A stretch of DNA of 64,000 nucleotides from Leishmania mexicana MHOM/GT/2001/U1103 (taxonomy: Eukaryota > Euglenozoa > Kinetoplastea > Trypanosomatida > Trypanosomatidae), in the NCBI RefSeq assembly GCF_000234665.1, contig NC_018334.1, positions 124,001 to 188,000 on the forward strand, read 5' to 3'. Under the pieces are notes generated by a model. The model had not been told where the DNA came from and made no database searches. It saw only the letters and a program-made list of their open reading frames with translations. Shown here piece by piece: positions 1 to 10,855 of this stretch. Each line of letters starts with the position of its first letter. Within the stretch, counting starts at the first letter, position 1. A program made the translations under genes and the position numbers.

Positions 1-1342
1 GGAGCTGGTCGCCGCTGCTGACGCTCCCACTTTGGTGTCGTTGCGGCGATGATTGTGCGTCTACATGATAACCAACTGACGGGGTCCAGAAAACGAAGAC
101 AAAAGAAAAGGAAGCGTGAGAACCAAGTGGAAGCACTGAGGAGGTTGATGACGCTGTGGGAGGAGAGGATGGACAAAGTTGAAGACTATCAACGCAGCCA
201 TGTACACGGCACGTGCGCCGATGGAGATCGAGAAGGTAAAGGGAGAGTGACCAACTGACCAATGGCCGTGTGCGCAGGCGACGTGAAAGGGTTCGAAAGG
301 CGCACGGATGGGACGGCTTCCGTGTAGTTGCTAACAGCATCGCAAAGTTCATCGTCCCTCATCCTCTTCGACGGCATGCTGAAGGCCGATACGCAGGAGG
401 CTTTGCCGCAGTGCCAGACAGGTCACGTCAACATTGTCCTCCTGGAGTGATCTGACGACAGCGTGGCAGCTGAGAGCGCCGTGTAGCGCTCTCAAAAGCA
501 GAAATACCAGCAACACCTCCCCTCTTCCAGCAAAAAGGGGCGAGCGAGAGAGAAGTTGCTGGCGCGCGTCCGCACACACACACCTCCGGCTGTCCACCCA
601 TACGATGGAAAACGAGCCAGGATAAAAGAGACCCCAAAGGCAGATGGATGGCGGCGGCGGCGGCGGGGGGGGGGGCAGGGGAGGGGCTGTGAACACGTCT
701 GCGTGCCGACATTCAACATCCGGTTAACACAGCACACGGGGAGCCACAGCGCGATGGCCCGAGCGAGCGGAAAAAAGAGCAGGAAGGATAACGGCGGGTA
801 AGATGCAGAAGAGGGAAGGGAGGGCGAGGACAGGCGCAGGCCACACGTCAACGAGTACACAACGGCAACCCTCCTCATGCACTCACAGTGAGCAGGGGAG
901 CTCCGTGGAGGTGGTGAACATCGCAACAGACCAATACACCGAAGCACAGTGCTTGCGTGGGGATGTGTATACTGTGCGCGTGTGGCCATGCAAGAGTTCA
1001 CTAACTGGGGGGAGGGGGAGCCACACGAAAACAGAGCGAGTGCGAGTAGGTGGCAGTACTGCGTTGCGGAGGCGGTTGGGCAAACGAATGATACTTCGGG
1101 AAAAAAGGGAGAAAGGAGCGAGGAACCGCTGTGATGGCCACGGGTGGTGGGAGGGGCGGGCACGATCGAGAGATTCGCATGGAGGCTGACAAGTGTGCAT
1201 CGATCAGCACGCGCACAGACGACTGGACACACGTCCATTCGACTTCTTCGCTTGCTGCCCTGCAGAGGACGCACACGTGCCAGAGACTCAGCTCTTGCCC
1301 ATACACGGCCACCACCCGTTCAATCGAGTCCCTCATTGCGAA
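1..1342. other. Intergenic / presumed 3' UTR region
   Basis: No convincing gene is seen here. The stretch lies downstream of the first calpain-like gene on the minus strand, so it should hold that gene's 3' UTR and the intergenic spacer. It contains a GGC run leading into 11 consecutive G (665-675) and short CA/TG tracts. Open frames on both strands are low-complexity and look like composition effects. Confidence 0.6.
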
Positions 1343-3697
1343 CTACTCCTCCAGAATGCCAAACTCGCGTAGGCGCTCGTCGACGATCTCCTCCCCGATG
1401 CACTCAATTGGCTGCCGTGGAGTGCGGATCTGGTACTCAGCCGCAGTGTCCTCCATCATTCCTGCCGGTGCAAAGGACGGCATGTTAGCGAAGACGCGGC
1501 AGTTGCGGTCCACCCGCTTGAACTCCACCTTGATGCCGTTGCCAATGTAGGTGTCACACAGTAGGCCCATCACGTACGGCTTCGTCACGCTGGGGTCGTG
1601 GATGCGCGGGATGATAAAGTACGGGCTGTGCTCTGGCAAAAAGGTGTACTTCATCGCCACGTCACGCGAGAAGTTGAACTTGAGCTGGCGGTCCGGCTTC
1701 TCCACAAGCGAGTTGCTGGTGGCGTCCAGCTTTTCCTTCTTGCCGCTGTGCCGGAACACGCTCAGCAGGAGTGCGTGGTACTCCAGCGACGGGTCATCGC
1801 GCTCGTCCTCCTGCGAGAGAGTGATGTAGGCCTCCGTCGGCGCGGACACGTTAACCTCGAAAGAGATGGTCGGGATGCCCTGGGCAAACTCGCCACGGAC
1901 GCGGTAGTCGAACCACGGAGTGCGCAGGTGGCAGCATCCACCGCCGGAGAAGATCTTGAGCGCGTCACACCACTCTACCCAGAACGTGCGGTCGGCATCC
2001 GTCGGGCTGCCACCGTGCCGGTAGCACGCGTTGCGCACAGACGGGTACTTGTTCCAGCGCTTGTCGTCCTTGCTCCACGCGCCGGTCCACTCAGAGCCGT
2101 TGCCCCACGGGTTGCGGAGGCGCAGCAGACGGAGGTCGAGGTCCTCGAAGTACTCCGTCTGCAGCACTGCGTAGCCATGGTGTAGGAGGAGGCCCATCTT
2201 CTCGTACGTCGCTTCCAGCTCCGGGTTTGCGCTGACGACGTTCGCGTTGCCGAATGCCTCGCCGCCGTCGGACGGGGTGCAGAGCACCTGCAAGTGCCCC
2301 ATCCTGTTGTACGACAGCATCTCCTGAAACAGCATGTCGTCACCGCCCCGCGCGTCCTCCCAGAAGCTCTCGTAGCGGGTCACTGGGAAGCCGGTGAACT
2401 CTGAGAGCGGCTCCAGTGGGTCGCCGCTCGCGATGTTCGCGTAGGAGCCGTGCACCTTCGCGTACGTCTTCTCCAGTAGCGCCACCCACATGCGCCGAAT
2501 GTCCACCGCGCACCGCGCAAACTCGGGGCCGTCACGCGTCGCAGGCAGGAAGTCGTCCAGCAGTACCGGCAGCCACCAGCCGTTGAAGTTTATGGTGACC
2601 CAGTAGGCACCGAGGGCACGCTCGATCTTGCCGTTGGCGGCGCTCACCGGGTGGCGGAAGAGGTCGTGCAGCCGGTCGCCGCTGGCGTCGGTCAGGGCGG
2701 CGATGGCAGAGACGAGGTAGGTGTCGCCGATGGAACCGTGTGTCACCTGGGACGGCAGGATGTCACGGCGGAAGAGGCGCACCTCCGTGAGCTGCTCTTC
2801 CGGGATCCAGGTGGATGGGCGGTGCCACGGGATGAAGCGCGGCAGGTACGTGTCCACGTCAGCGCGGTAGAGCGAGTAGTCGCACGGGCGGAAGTCGCAG
2901 TCGATGTACGGCTTCTCGTTTTCCTCGCAGTACGCCAGCACCTTCTCCTCTGTCAAGTCGTCTTCCCGAACGCCGATTGCCTGCGCCATGTCCATCAGAT
3001 CGTCGGCGATGCGGTCGTTGACTTCGCCGTAGAGGATGTCGCGCTTGTCGTCGTTAAGTGGCACCGCCTTAGCGCTGCACTTGAAGCCGTTGATCTTTCC
3101 AGCTACCAGCTTCGTCGTCTCGCCGGGGAAGACGACGAGGGAGGCGGACAGCTCGCTTGTGCTCATAACGTACATGTCGACTTTTTCGCCGGGTTGTAGG
3201 TCTGACTTGGCGCCGAAGGTGAACTTCACATGCATCTCGTACTTGTCCGTGTCGTTGTAGTAGTACCAAGAGCCATCTGGCGTCACGACCTTGAAGAGCA
3301 GGCCGTTCTCGAAGACCGGCGTGACGTCGCCCTCAACGGCGGGGCCGTTTAACTGGTAGGTGTGGCCCATGCGCTTCGTGCGGTCCTTCTCCGACATGTT
3401 CAGGATGGTCGTGTCGATCGTCTTGTCCTCGAACTCGTCGCACTCGTCGTCGTTCACGTACGGCGGCGGCAGGTCGCGGCGCGGTGGCACGTACTTCTTG
3501 GCTGTGTCGCCGTCGGACTGCAGGTTACGCATCTTCTGGATGTCCTTCATGTTGCGCGGCAGCAGGTCCGGCAGCGGTGTCGGCACGCGCACGGGATGCA
3601 GCGCGTCCTCATCCATCTTGCTCGGACGGGTGGGTAGCGGCATCACGTACCCTGGTGGGAACTCAAACGGCTGCGGCTCGGCTGTTGCAACAGGCAT
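1343..3697 (-). CDS. Calpain-like cysteine peptidase homologue, catalytically dead (Cys to Thr)
   Basis: A 784-residue member of the calpain (C2) family. Order of parts: a Pro-rich, acidic N terminus (1-110); a DUF1935-type domain typical of trypanosomatid calpain-like proteins (about 113-212); a papain-like calpain core (about 305-590); and a C-terminal beta-sandwich-like region (about 600-784). The nucleophile motif, normally GDCW, reads GSIGDTYLVSA, so Thr326 replaces the catalytic Cys. The His (H507 in HHGYAV) and Asn (N529 in RNPWGNG) positions are kept. The protein is therefore probably not a protease. In trypanosomatids such proteins are mostly cytoskeletal or membrane-associated, which is family knowledge and not shown here. 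The ATG at 3697 is preceded by a good pyrimidine tract and AG. It heads a run of three dead calpain-like genes on the same strand. Confidence 0.93.
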   Translation of the reverse strand: MPVATAEPQPFEFPPGYVMPLPTRPSKMDEDALHPVRVPTPLPDLLPRNMKDIQKMRNLQSDGDTAKKYVPPRRDLPPPYVNDDECDEFEDKTIDTTILNMSEKDRTKRMGHTYQLNGPAVEGDVTPVFENGLLFKVVTPDGSWYYYNDTDKYEMHVKFTFGAKSDLQPGEKVDMYVMSTSELSASLVVFPGETTKLVAGKINGFKCSAKAVPLNDDKRDILYGEVNDRIADDLMDMAQAIGVREDDLTEEKVLAYCEENEKPYIDCDFRPCDYSLYRADVDTYLPRFIPWHRPSTWIPEEQLTEVRLFRRDILPSQVTHGSIGDTYLVSAIAALTDASGDRLHDLFRHPVSAANGKIERALGAYWVTINFNGWWLPVLLDDFLPATRDGPEFARCAVDIRRMWVALLEKTYAKVHGSYANIASGDPLEPLSEFTGFPVTRYESFWEDARGGDDMLFQEMLSYNRMGHLQVLCTPSDGGEAFGNANVVSANPELEATYEKMGLLLHHGYAVLQTEYFEDLDLRLLRLRNPWGNGSEWTGAWSKDDKRWNKYPSVRNACYRHGGSPTDADRTFWVEWCDALKIFSGGGCCHLRTPWFDYRVRGEFAQGIPTISFEVNVSAPTEAYITLSQEDERDDPSLEYHALLLSVFRHSGKKEKLDATSNSLVEKPDRQLKFNFSRDVAMKYTFLPEHSPYFIIPRIHDPSVTKPYVMGLLCDTYIGNGIKVEFKRVDRNCRVFANMPSFAPAGMMEDTAAEYQIRTPRQPIECIGEEIVDERLREFGILEE

Positions 3698-3707
3698 TTT
3701 TGTCGTG

Positions 3708-3741
3708 CTGTTGCGTGGTGGAGGGAGAAAGGGGGGAGGAT
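3708..3741 (-). promoter_or_regulatory. Candidate trans-splicing signal (pyrimidine tract + AG)
   Basis: Read on the minus strand, a tract of about 20 nearly pure C/T (3718-3741) is followed by an AG at 3708-3709, eleven bases before the ATG at 3697. This arrangement suits spliced-leader addition and supports that start. Other AG sites cannot be excluded. Confidence 0.5.
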
Positions 3742-4567
3742 AATACGGGTGATCAACGGAGGTGTATGTGTGTGTGTGTGTGTGTCGGGGAGGAGGGGGT
3801 GCACTTCATGTAGTGCTGGCGACGGTGATAACGGCAGCACAGACAGCCACCATTCAGTGATGGTGGGAGGAGAGCAGAAGAGATGCAGAGGCACGTGCAC
3901 GATGTGAGCTGGCGAGAACCCTGACATGCACAACGCAGCACAACGTTGGGCAAGGGGGTAGGTAAAGGCAGTGCACCATCGCCGACAGCATGTGTGCACC
4001 CGACTTGAGAGACAGAGAGAAAAGAGCATGGGTGCACAACCCAGCATGGCCCCCGTCCTCCTGCGACGAGGGACGGGACGGGGGTAAGGCACGGACCCGC
4101 TTCTCTTCTGCAGCTCCTGTTCGATGTCCTGTTGTCTGTCTGTGTCTGTGTCTCCGAAATACGCGCGGGAGCGCGGCATGGTTCATGTGCACATGGAGGT
4201 GGGGGAGAGAGAGGGATAGAGGCGAGAGGCGAGCGGTGGAGCGACGAGAGAACGGCAGCACACAAAAGGAAAAGGAATACAAGAAACCATCACAGCAACA
4301 GAGCAAGATAAACGAATGGTAGACAAGATAAGGAGCCACAACAGTCACAGCTAGACAACAGCCATGTCTCCCCGTCTTTCCAAGACAGCGCAGCGTACGC
4401 GTGTGCAGGGGACGATCAGCGGAACCACGGTGTGGGTGTCTACTCACCACCACCCGCCGCCGTCAGCGGCATCTCAAGAGGAAGTGTCGGCGCGACGATG
4501 CGCCTACAGTTCTGTGTCCCGGGTGAACACACAGACACGAAACAAAAGACAACAGCGCATGCCCCAT
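3742..4567. other. Intergenic spacer with TG dinucleotide run
   Basis: Spacer between two calpain-like genes, holding the 3' UTR of the gene at 4568-9061. A (TG) run of about 10 units lies at 3766-3785. No gene or structured RNA is recognised. Confidence 0.55.
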
Positions 4568-7500
4568 TCACATACTCTTCGTTTCGTTGCCAGAGATGCG
4601 AGACCCCTCGCACGTCGCAACGCCTTCCTTGGTGCACACTTGGTACTGTGCTGTCATGCGCGAGGAGCCCTCCAGCGGGAACGCCGCGGTAGAGTCTGTG
4701 AAGACGCCGCAGCTGCGCCGCAGGGACACAAAGTGAATGGACAAATCCTCCCCATCTCCCGCAACGGCATCGCTGACGATGGACACGACAAAGCGCACCT
4801 CGGCCGCAGCGGCTGTCGAGGCTGCGTTCGAGGAGGATCCACTACTCGCGCCAACGGCGGCAGCGCTAACTGCGGTTGGATCTAGCAGAGGGACAACCAA
4901 TACGGAGGCGCCGTTGCTGCTCGTGCTCGGATCGACGACCACCTTTATGGACACATCACGGGCCACGACGTACGTTCGGCAGCCTGTCACGCTCTCGATA
5001 TCGTCACAGGACTCGCGAACCACCTTCGCCGACTGATTCGCCTGTCGGTGCACCACCGAGAGGGCTGTGCCGTGAAGCGGGATGGGACGGGCCGCGACGA
5101 CGGTGCCAAAGTTGTCGAGCGTCTCGCTCACCGTCTCCAGCGAAAGTGTCACGAGCAGCTCCACCGCGCGCCGCGCCCTGAGCTCAAGGACCAGCCGCGG
5201 TCGGCCCTCCACAAAGGCATTCCGCACCTGGTACCGGTGTCGGTCCCACATGGTGTAGCACACGCCGCCGCCTGCAAATGCTGCCAGCGCCTCCCCCCAC
5301 TCCACCCACATCGTGCCCTTGCGTTCGTTTAGAGCGACCGCCTCCGGTGACAACGCCGCGCCGGCTCTGGGGTTGAGCGCGTGCGAGGCCAGAACGCGGG
5401 AGGACACCTGCCCGTGCAGGCTCGCCGTGGTGGACGCAATGGCACTGAGGCTAGGGTCGGGCTGGTCGTACCACGTTGTGTACTTCCACTTCTTCTCGTA
5501 GTGGATCTTGTTTTTCGTCTCCCACGTCCACGGGTTCTTCAGCTGCACCATGCGCAGATCCAGCTCCTTGTAGAAGGCGACGTCGCGCAGGAAGTAGATG
5601 TGGCCGGGCAGGAACTGCGGCACCGCGCCTTTCACCGGCATGATACGCGAGGAGCGCTTGCGGGACATGTCCACGGTCGCACTCGACTGCTCGTCGGTGG
5701 GGGCCGGGGAGAAGAGGAGTACCGTGCAGCCGGCCCGTACACTCCGCTCGAGGTAGCGAAAGAGCGACCGGAACGCGTCGTCCCTCGGGTTCTGCGCGGC
5801 GGCCGCCCACAAGGAGTCGAGAAAGCGTACAGGGAATCCAGTGAAGTCGCCGAGGGCCTCCATGGCGTCGACGAGGCACGTCGCCGCGTATGAGCCAAGC
5901 GACTTGGCATACGCCTTTTCGAGCAGCTGCACCCACAGTCGGCGCGGGTCCTCGGCACAGCTCGCAAACAGCGGTCCTCTCAGCGACGCAGGCACGTAGT
6001 CGTCGACAAGGTACGTGTGCCACCACCCATTGTGCAGCAGCGTCACTCGGTAGCAGCCCTGAGACCTCTCCCTCTTGCCCACGTGCGCGCTCACGGGGTG
6101 GCGGAACATCCACCGCACATGGTCCGGGAACTGCGCCACCGCCGCCATCGCAGCCACCACCGTGTGGTTGCTCAGCTCACCCTGCTTCACCAGGAAGCAC
6201 GAGATCTCACCGCGGAATAGACGCGTCTGCGACACCTCGGCGAGGTAGATGTACTCCTCCGGCCGCCGCCATGTGACGGCCGGTATGACGACCGCGTCGA
6301 ACTCAGGGCGACACAGGCTCTCCGAACTCGGGCGGAAGTTGAGGTCCGTGAAGCGGAGGTTGTTCTGGAGGCAGCACTTCAGGTACGCCTGCTGGTCCGA
6401 GGCTCGGCTCCACTTGCCAAGCGCCTTGCGCACAGCGTTGATACCGGCGCTGATCTTGCGCAGCGACTGCGTCACCGACGGAGAGACGTAGTCGCACGGA
6501 ACCGGCACTCGCTTTGCCATGAAGTGCGGCATATGTGCCACCCCACTCATGAAAAAGTTCGTCTCCTCCGGCAAGACGGCAATCGTAATCTCCGTCTCGC
6601 CGGTACCCGCGACGGACGAGAGCATGGCGCGCTCGTTGATCTTTTCGTTGCCGCGCAGATGGCACTGCACGCGCACCACCATCACCTCCTGCAGGGTATC
6701 GTTGTAGAAGTGGTACTCGCCTTTTGGGGTCTTGATCTTGTACAGCATACCCTCCGAAAAGACCCGAGTGACGAGACCGGAGACGCTCGGCTGTCCAAAG
6801 CTGAAGCGGCTGGATGGGGTGTAGGGCGCCGAGAAGTAATTGAGGTCATCAAACTCATCCATATCGGCATCATCGTCGTCCCCCTTGTCGCAGCCGTCCG
6901 TCTCCGCAATCTGCTGCAAGAGGCGCTGCGCCTCCGTCAGGCCTTTCCCTGCCCTCGCTGTTTCCGCCTTCTTCTCTGGCGAGTCCACGAGCTGTGGCAC
7001 CGAAACACTACGAGAGCGACGGGTCCCAGCCACGCTGGGCTGTTTTAACTCGTGAGCACCGCCGCTGGTGGACAAGCAAGCCGTCAGCATCTCTTCTTTG
7101 CGCTCCAAAAGCTCACGGCACGCCTTCGTCGCGAGGCGGTACCGCGGCACCGCTTTCTGATGCTCCTCGAGGTAGTCGTAGATAACGTGCAGCACTTCCG
7201 GATCAGAGACGGCGCACACAAAGGCCACAAGCTTCTCTGCGGCCATGCGGTTCGCCGGTGAGATGTGCAGGTTGTCGGTGAGACCGTACTGCCGCGTCTC
7301 GGGTCGCTCCTCTGGCACAACCGAGTCTGCCGCCAGACTCGCTGAGGACTCCGTGATGGCTGCCTTGGTCCCGCTCATCTCCAATGACTCCACTGAGTGA
7401 TGCCGCCTCGTGCGTCGCGGTGAAGCGGGTGGGGCATCTTTTTCCGCCGTCTCGCGAGCAACACAACTCGCCGCACTGCTCGTTTCCGGTATTGCTGTGG

Positions 7501-9061
7501 ACGCGAAGCTGGTTCTTCGGGGGCGCGTTCGCTGTTTCGTGCTTGTGTCCGGTGACAGCTGCTGCAGCTGGAGGGCAGTCGTTTTCTCAACCCCTGTTGA
7601 CAGTGTTGCAACAGTGCCTAGGGAGAAAACCGTTGGCCGCGAGACAGGGAGACTGGTCGGCGTTCCGTTGACACCATCAGCTCCATGTGCACCCGTTGGT
7701 GGCGCCTCAAAACACTTGCTTGACCGCTGACCACTCGGTGCCTGTCGGGATTCGTGGAGCTGGCCCTTCGCCGCCTGCCAGCGCTCTTCGGTGGCAGCCG
7801 GGGGTACTTGTGCAAGGCCGTTTGCGGCGGACAAGCGTGGTGTCGCATCGATCATGTTTGCAGCCCTTGCAGTGCTTCTGGCAGGCGGAAGGGTCCCCGG
7901 GCGAATCAACGACGGCATACCAGTCGGTAGGGTGGCGCCTGGGGACCAGGGCTGAGACTGCTGCGCCTCAGGATGCCGCTCTGCTGTGGTCGCTGCCGCT
8001 GAGTCCCTTGGAACAACAAACTCTGGCCCTTTCTTGCCGTCTAAAGAAGCGATGCGCCGCGTCGGCACCATGTTAACACGGGCGGCCCGCTTCAGTGGCG
8101 AGTTTGCTGTCGCGCCTCCCTGAGCAACAGGGCTGTGATCACCCGTCGCCGCCGATGCTGCCATGAGAGGTGCAGGATCGTTGGTGGCGCTGACAGTCAC
8201 GGGTGACGCTCTTTCCCCTTCTGTGCGCTTTGTTGGGGGTCCGTGGGTGACTTGCTTGTTCACCTTCAGAGCCGCTGTGGGCGAGACGGTCTGTTTCGGA
8301 ACGTTCGTCTCAACTCCTGCAGCGAGGCCCCACGGCAGTACCATGTCCTGAATCGGCGGGGTCAGGAGTCCAGCAGGCCCTGACGAGCTCAACGACAAGA
8401 CATCGTCTGCTTCAGCGTCTGTCATTGGACTGACTGGTCGTCGCTGGGACACCTCGCGCAGTACCAGCGCCTCCGTGCTGCAATCATCTTCCAGCCACTT
8501 AGCAGCCTCGATCTGCAGCGACCGAGTGCGGTGCGGTGGCGGCTTCTGCTTCTTCTTTCGACTACGAGCCAGCTCCGCGACAGAGGCGGCCCCCGGTGCC
8601 CCGCCGGCGCCACACAACCTCGGGTGCAAAGCAAGGGCGTCGTTGCATTTTGGCGTAAAGTGCGTCGGAACAGCAGGAAGGCCGGCCACCATGGCACCGC
8701 TGACCTCGGTGGTGCTTATGGACTGATCATTGCCGTGGAGTCGGAAACCTCGTGAAATGCCGGGGAGAGGGCTCAACATGCCAGGCTTCAGCGGCGTCAT
8801 AACGGTGTCGTGACGATCGAGAGCAGAAGCCGCACTGGGACTGGGGCGGTACCCTGCTGAGCCTACGCGGGACACGGAGTCGAGAAAGTTCGAGTCCGCC
8901 CCGTACGGGGAATGCGAAACCTCTGAGAAGGGCAGAGAGTCGAAGCTGTCAATGTTCATGACGGCCCAATTCGCACCTTTAAAGGCCCCGACCGGGTCGC
9001 TCTGGGACATCACCGAGTCGTCGGATGATGTAGACACTACAGCGAGCGGTATCTTCGGCAT
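4568..9061 (-). CDS. Giant calpain-like protein, catalytically dead (Cys to His)
   Basis: A 1497-residue calpain-like protein. The first ~750 residues are Ser/Thr/Pro/Ala-rich with several basic RRxS-type sites, and contain a more ordered, probably helical stretch at about 597-660. A DUF1935-type domain follows (about 757-852, with FYNDT), then a calpain core (about 940-1270) and a C-terminal beta-rich tail. At the nucleophile site the sequence reads GELSNHTVVAA, so His966 occupies the Cys position. The His (H1154 in GHIYFL) and Asn (N1176 in KNPW) positions are kept. Loss of the nucleophile predicts a non-proteolytic role. The frame is open up to a GTG at 9097, but the first ATG is at 9061 and a TAG lies upstream at 9131-9133, so 9061 is chosen. 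The long unstructured N-terminal half is unusual for the family and suggests a scaffold. Confidence 0.9.
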   Translation of the reverse strand: MPKIPLAVVSTSSDDSVMSQSDPVGAFKGANWAVMNIDSFDSLPFSEVSHSPYGADSNFLDSVSRVGSAGYRPSPSAASALDRHDTVMTPLKPGMLSPLPGISRGFRLHGNDQSISTTEVSGAMVAGLPAVPTHFTPKCNDALALHPRLCGAGGAPGAASVAELARSRKKKQKPPPHRTRSLQIEAAKWLEDDCSTEALVLREVSQRRPVSPMTDAEADDVLSLSSSGPAGLLTPPIQDMVLPWGLAAGVETNVPKQTVSPTAALKVNKQVTHGPPTKRTEGERASPVTVSATNDPAPLMAASAATGDHSPVAQGGATANSPLKRAARVNMVPTRRIASLDGKKGPEFVVPRDSAAATTAERHPEAQQSQPWSPGATLPTGMPSLIRPGTLPPARSTARAANMIDATPRLSAANGLAQVPPAATEERWQAAKGQLHESRQAPSGQRSSKCFEAPPTGAHGADGVNGTPTSLPVSRPTVFSLGTVATLSTGVEKTTALQLQQLSPDTSTKQRTRPRRTSFASTAIPETSSAASCVARETAEKDAPPASPRRTRRHHSVESLEMSGTKAAITESSASLAADSVVPEERPETRQYGLTDNLHISPANRMAAEKLVAFVCAVSDPEVLHVIYDYLEEHQKAVPRYRLATKACRELLERKEEMLTACLSTSGGAHELKQPSVAGTRRSRSVSVPQLVDSPEKKAETARAGKGLTEAQRLLQQIAETDGCDKGDDDDADMDEFDDLNYFSAPYTPSSRFSFGQPSVSGLVTRVFSEGMLYKIKTPKGEYHFYNDTLQEVMVVRVQCHLRGNEKINERAMLSSVAGTGETEITIAVLPEETNFFMSGVAHMPHFMAKRVPVPCDYVSPSVTQSLRKISAGINAVRKALGKWSRASDQQAYLKCCLQNNLRFTDLNFRPSSESLCRPEFDAVVIPAVTWRRPEEYIYLAEVSQTRLFRGEISCFLVKQGELSNHTVVAAMAAVAQFPDHVRWMFRHPVSAHVGKRERSQGCYRVTLLHNGWWHTYLVDDYVPASLRGPLFASCAEDPRRLWVQLLEKAYAKSLGSYAATCLVDAMEALGDFTGFPVRFLDSLWAAAAQNPRDDAFRSLFRYLERSVRAGCTVLLFSPAPTDEQSSATVDMSRKRSSRIMPVKGAVPQFLPGHIYFLRDVAFYKELDLRMVQLKNPWTWETKNKIHYEKKWKYTTWYDQPDPSLSAIASTTASLHGQVSSRVLASHALNPRAGAALSPEAVALNERKGTMWVEWGEALAAFAGGGVCYTMWDRHRYQVRNAFVEGRPRLVLELRARRAVELLVTLSLETVSETLDNFGTVVAARPIPLHGTALSVVHRQANQSAKVVRESCDDIESVTGCRTYVVARDVSIKVVVDPSTSSNGASVLVVPLLDPTAVSAAAVGASSGSSSNAASTAAAAEVRFVVSIVSDAVAGDGEDLSIHFVSLRRSCGVFTDSTAAFPLEGSSRMTAQYQVCTKEGVATCEGSRISGNETKSM

Positions 9062-9152
9062 GATGACGCTACCTTTGTATGCTTTCTCTACTGTCACAGA
9101 GCCGGGGGAGAGGGTGAAGCGTCCGCGGGGCTACGCGTCGACGCGGGCTCTG

Positions 9153-9183
9153 CTGAGCGGGTGAAAGAAAAATGAGAAAGACA
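9153..9183 (-). promoter_or_regulatory. Candidate trans-splicing signal
   Basis: On the minus strand a T/C-rich tract (about 9160-9181) is followed by an AG at 9153-9154, about 90 bases before the ATG at 9061. This fits a spliced-leader acceptor for the 1497-residue calpain-like gene. Confidence 0.45.
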
Positions 9184-10716
9184 CACACAAACAGGTGCGC
9201 TCGAGGATCGACGACAGAACAGAGGTCAGAGGCGGCCGGGAAGGTGCCAGAGGACGAGGTGGGCAGTGAGCCGTGCAAGGGGATCAGCAAGCATACGGGG
9301 AGTACAACTGCACAAAGGAGAGGGGGAGGGGAGGGGCAGGAGCGCAACAAGCTAGCAAAACAGAAAAAAGTGATGCCGATGATGACAAGCCCCCTCCGTC
9401 CAACTCTTTTGTTTGCTGAGACAGCACAGAGACACACCGGGGAGGCGGGGGAGAGTAAGGGGACGCCCCGGCTTTGGGTATTATGTGCGACGGCGCCCCA
9501 GCTGGCAGATTACAGAAAGCGACACAGACAGAGAGAAAGATCTACACATATATGTATGTATGCACACACACACGCAATGCGAGCCTAACAAGTGCCCTCA
9601 CTCTCCCCTCCACGATCACGCAGCTACGCCCGGACGGGGGCGAGAGGAGCCAAAACAAGTGCGACCTGCGATTCCTTTGCGCGCAGAGTGGCGTGTCTGT
9701 GTGGCGGAGTGTGTATGCGTAATGGATGTCTCCTTGTGTGTGTCAGGGAAACCAAGTAGCGGGATGGGAGGAAGCAAGCAGGCGAGAGCGATGGAAAGAT
9801 GAGCTCAAGTAATCCATCTTCTAAAGGTTAGGCTAAGCAGAGAGAGATTGCACCAATGAAGGATAACTGTATACATGGAGCACAAGGCAGATGGCGAGAG
9901 ATGAGCAGCGGCAGTGATGGCGGCGTTGGGGCAGGCTGTGGTACTACGCGCAGTGCAACAGTGCAGGGTGTCCTTCGTCGGTGGGTGTGGCCACTCAGCA
10001 ACGACGCGCAGCTACGCGTTTCGGCCAGTAACTGTGAAGCTGCGAAGAGAGCGAAAGTAAGGGAGTTAGTGTGTGTGTGTGCGTGTGTGTGCTTAGGGGG
10101 CGTTGACGGTAGTACAAGGGGAGGCGTCTCAGCGCGCCCCTATGCCCAGATAGGTCGAGGAAGTGTGCCTGTGCTTTCCCTACCCACGCAGCCGTTGCGG
10201 CAGTAACCGAATGTACACCAGGCCAACGCCAAATCAGGTGCGGTGGTGATTTCACGGCACCCCCTCCTCACAGCGTTGGCGGAGACGAACACAAGGGAGA
10301 GAAAGGGGCAGATGAGAGGAGTGCTCTGTTCTGTGTCGTACGGTGGGGCCGTGTGGAGTTGGAGAAGACGGAAGACGACGGCGGGAGAGTGGAGTGGTGT
10401 GAACATTTTTATGATGGCATGCACGACTGTAAATGGGGATAGCAGGAGTTCGCCTTCGGAGAAAGAAGAGAGAGAGCAGGAGGAATCCAGAAGACGCATG
10501 CCTCGATTACCCTTGCAGTTGTGTTAGCTGCCTGCACGGCTGTTACGCGAGGTCGCTTAGAAATGATGCGGGGGAACGTCAAGCGCTCTTGATGCCTCAT
10601 GTAAAAGCAGTTCGAGCCCCTCTGCTGCGGGTACCCCATCGCCGTCGGGGAGGGGTGGGGGACAAGGCAGTGCCCGCTACTCTGCACGTCGCAGATACGC
10701 GTAGGTGCGATCAGGC
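9184..10716. other. Intergenic / presumed 3' UTR region
   Basis: Spacer upstream of the gene starting at 9061 and downstream of the one ending at 11960. Short CA, TG and GA tracts are present (for example TG runs near 10070-10090). No convincing coding region on either strand. Confidence 0.5.
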
Positions 10717-10776
10717 GTGTATGTATGTGTATGTATGTGTATGTATGTGTATGTGTGTGTGTGTGGGGGGGGGGGG
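10717..10776. repeat. (TGTATG)n / TG microsatellite ending in a 12-G run
   Basis: About 48 bases of TGTATG and TG repeats (10717-10764) followed by 12 G (10765-10776). It is the reverse complement of the CATACA-type minisatellite that starts 80 bases further on, so the two could pair as a long stem. Confidence 0.85.
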
Positions 10777-10855
10777 CTCTTACTTCGTTGCCGTCTCCTT
10801 TCGTCTGCTCTGTCACTGGCCTGCGCAAGGGCACGACTGCACGGATAGGGCTCAG

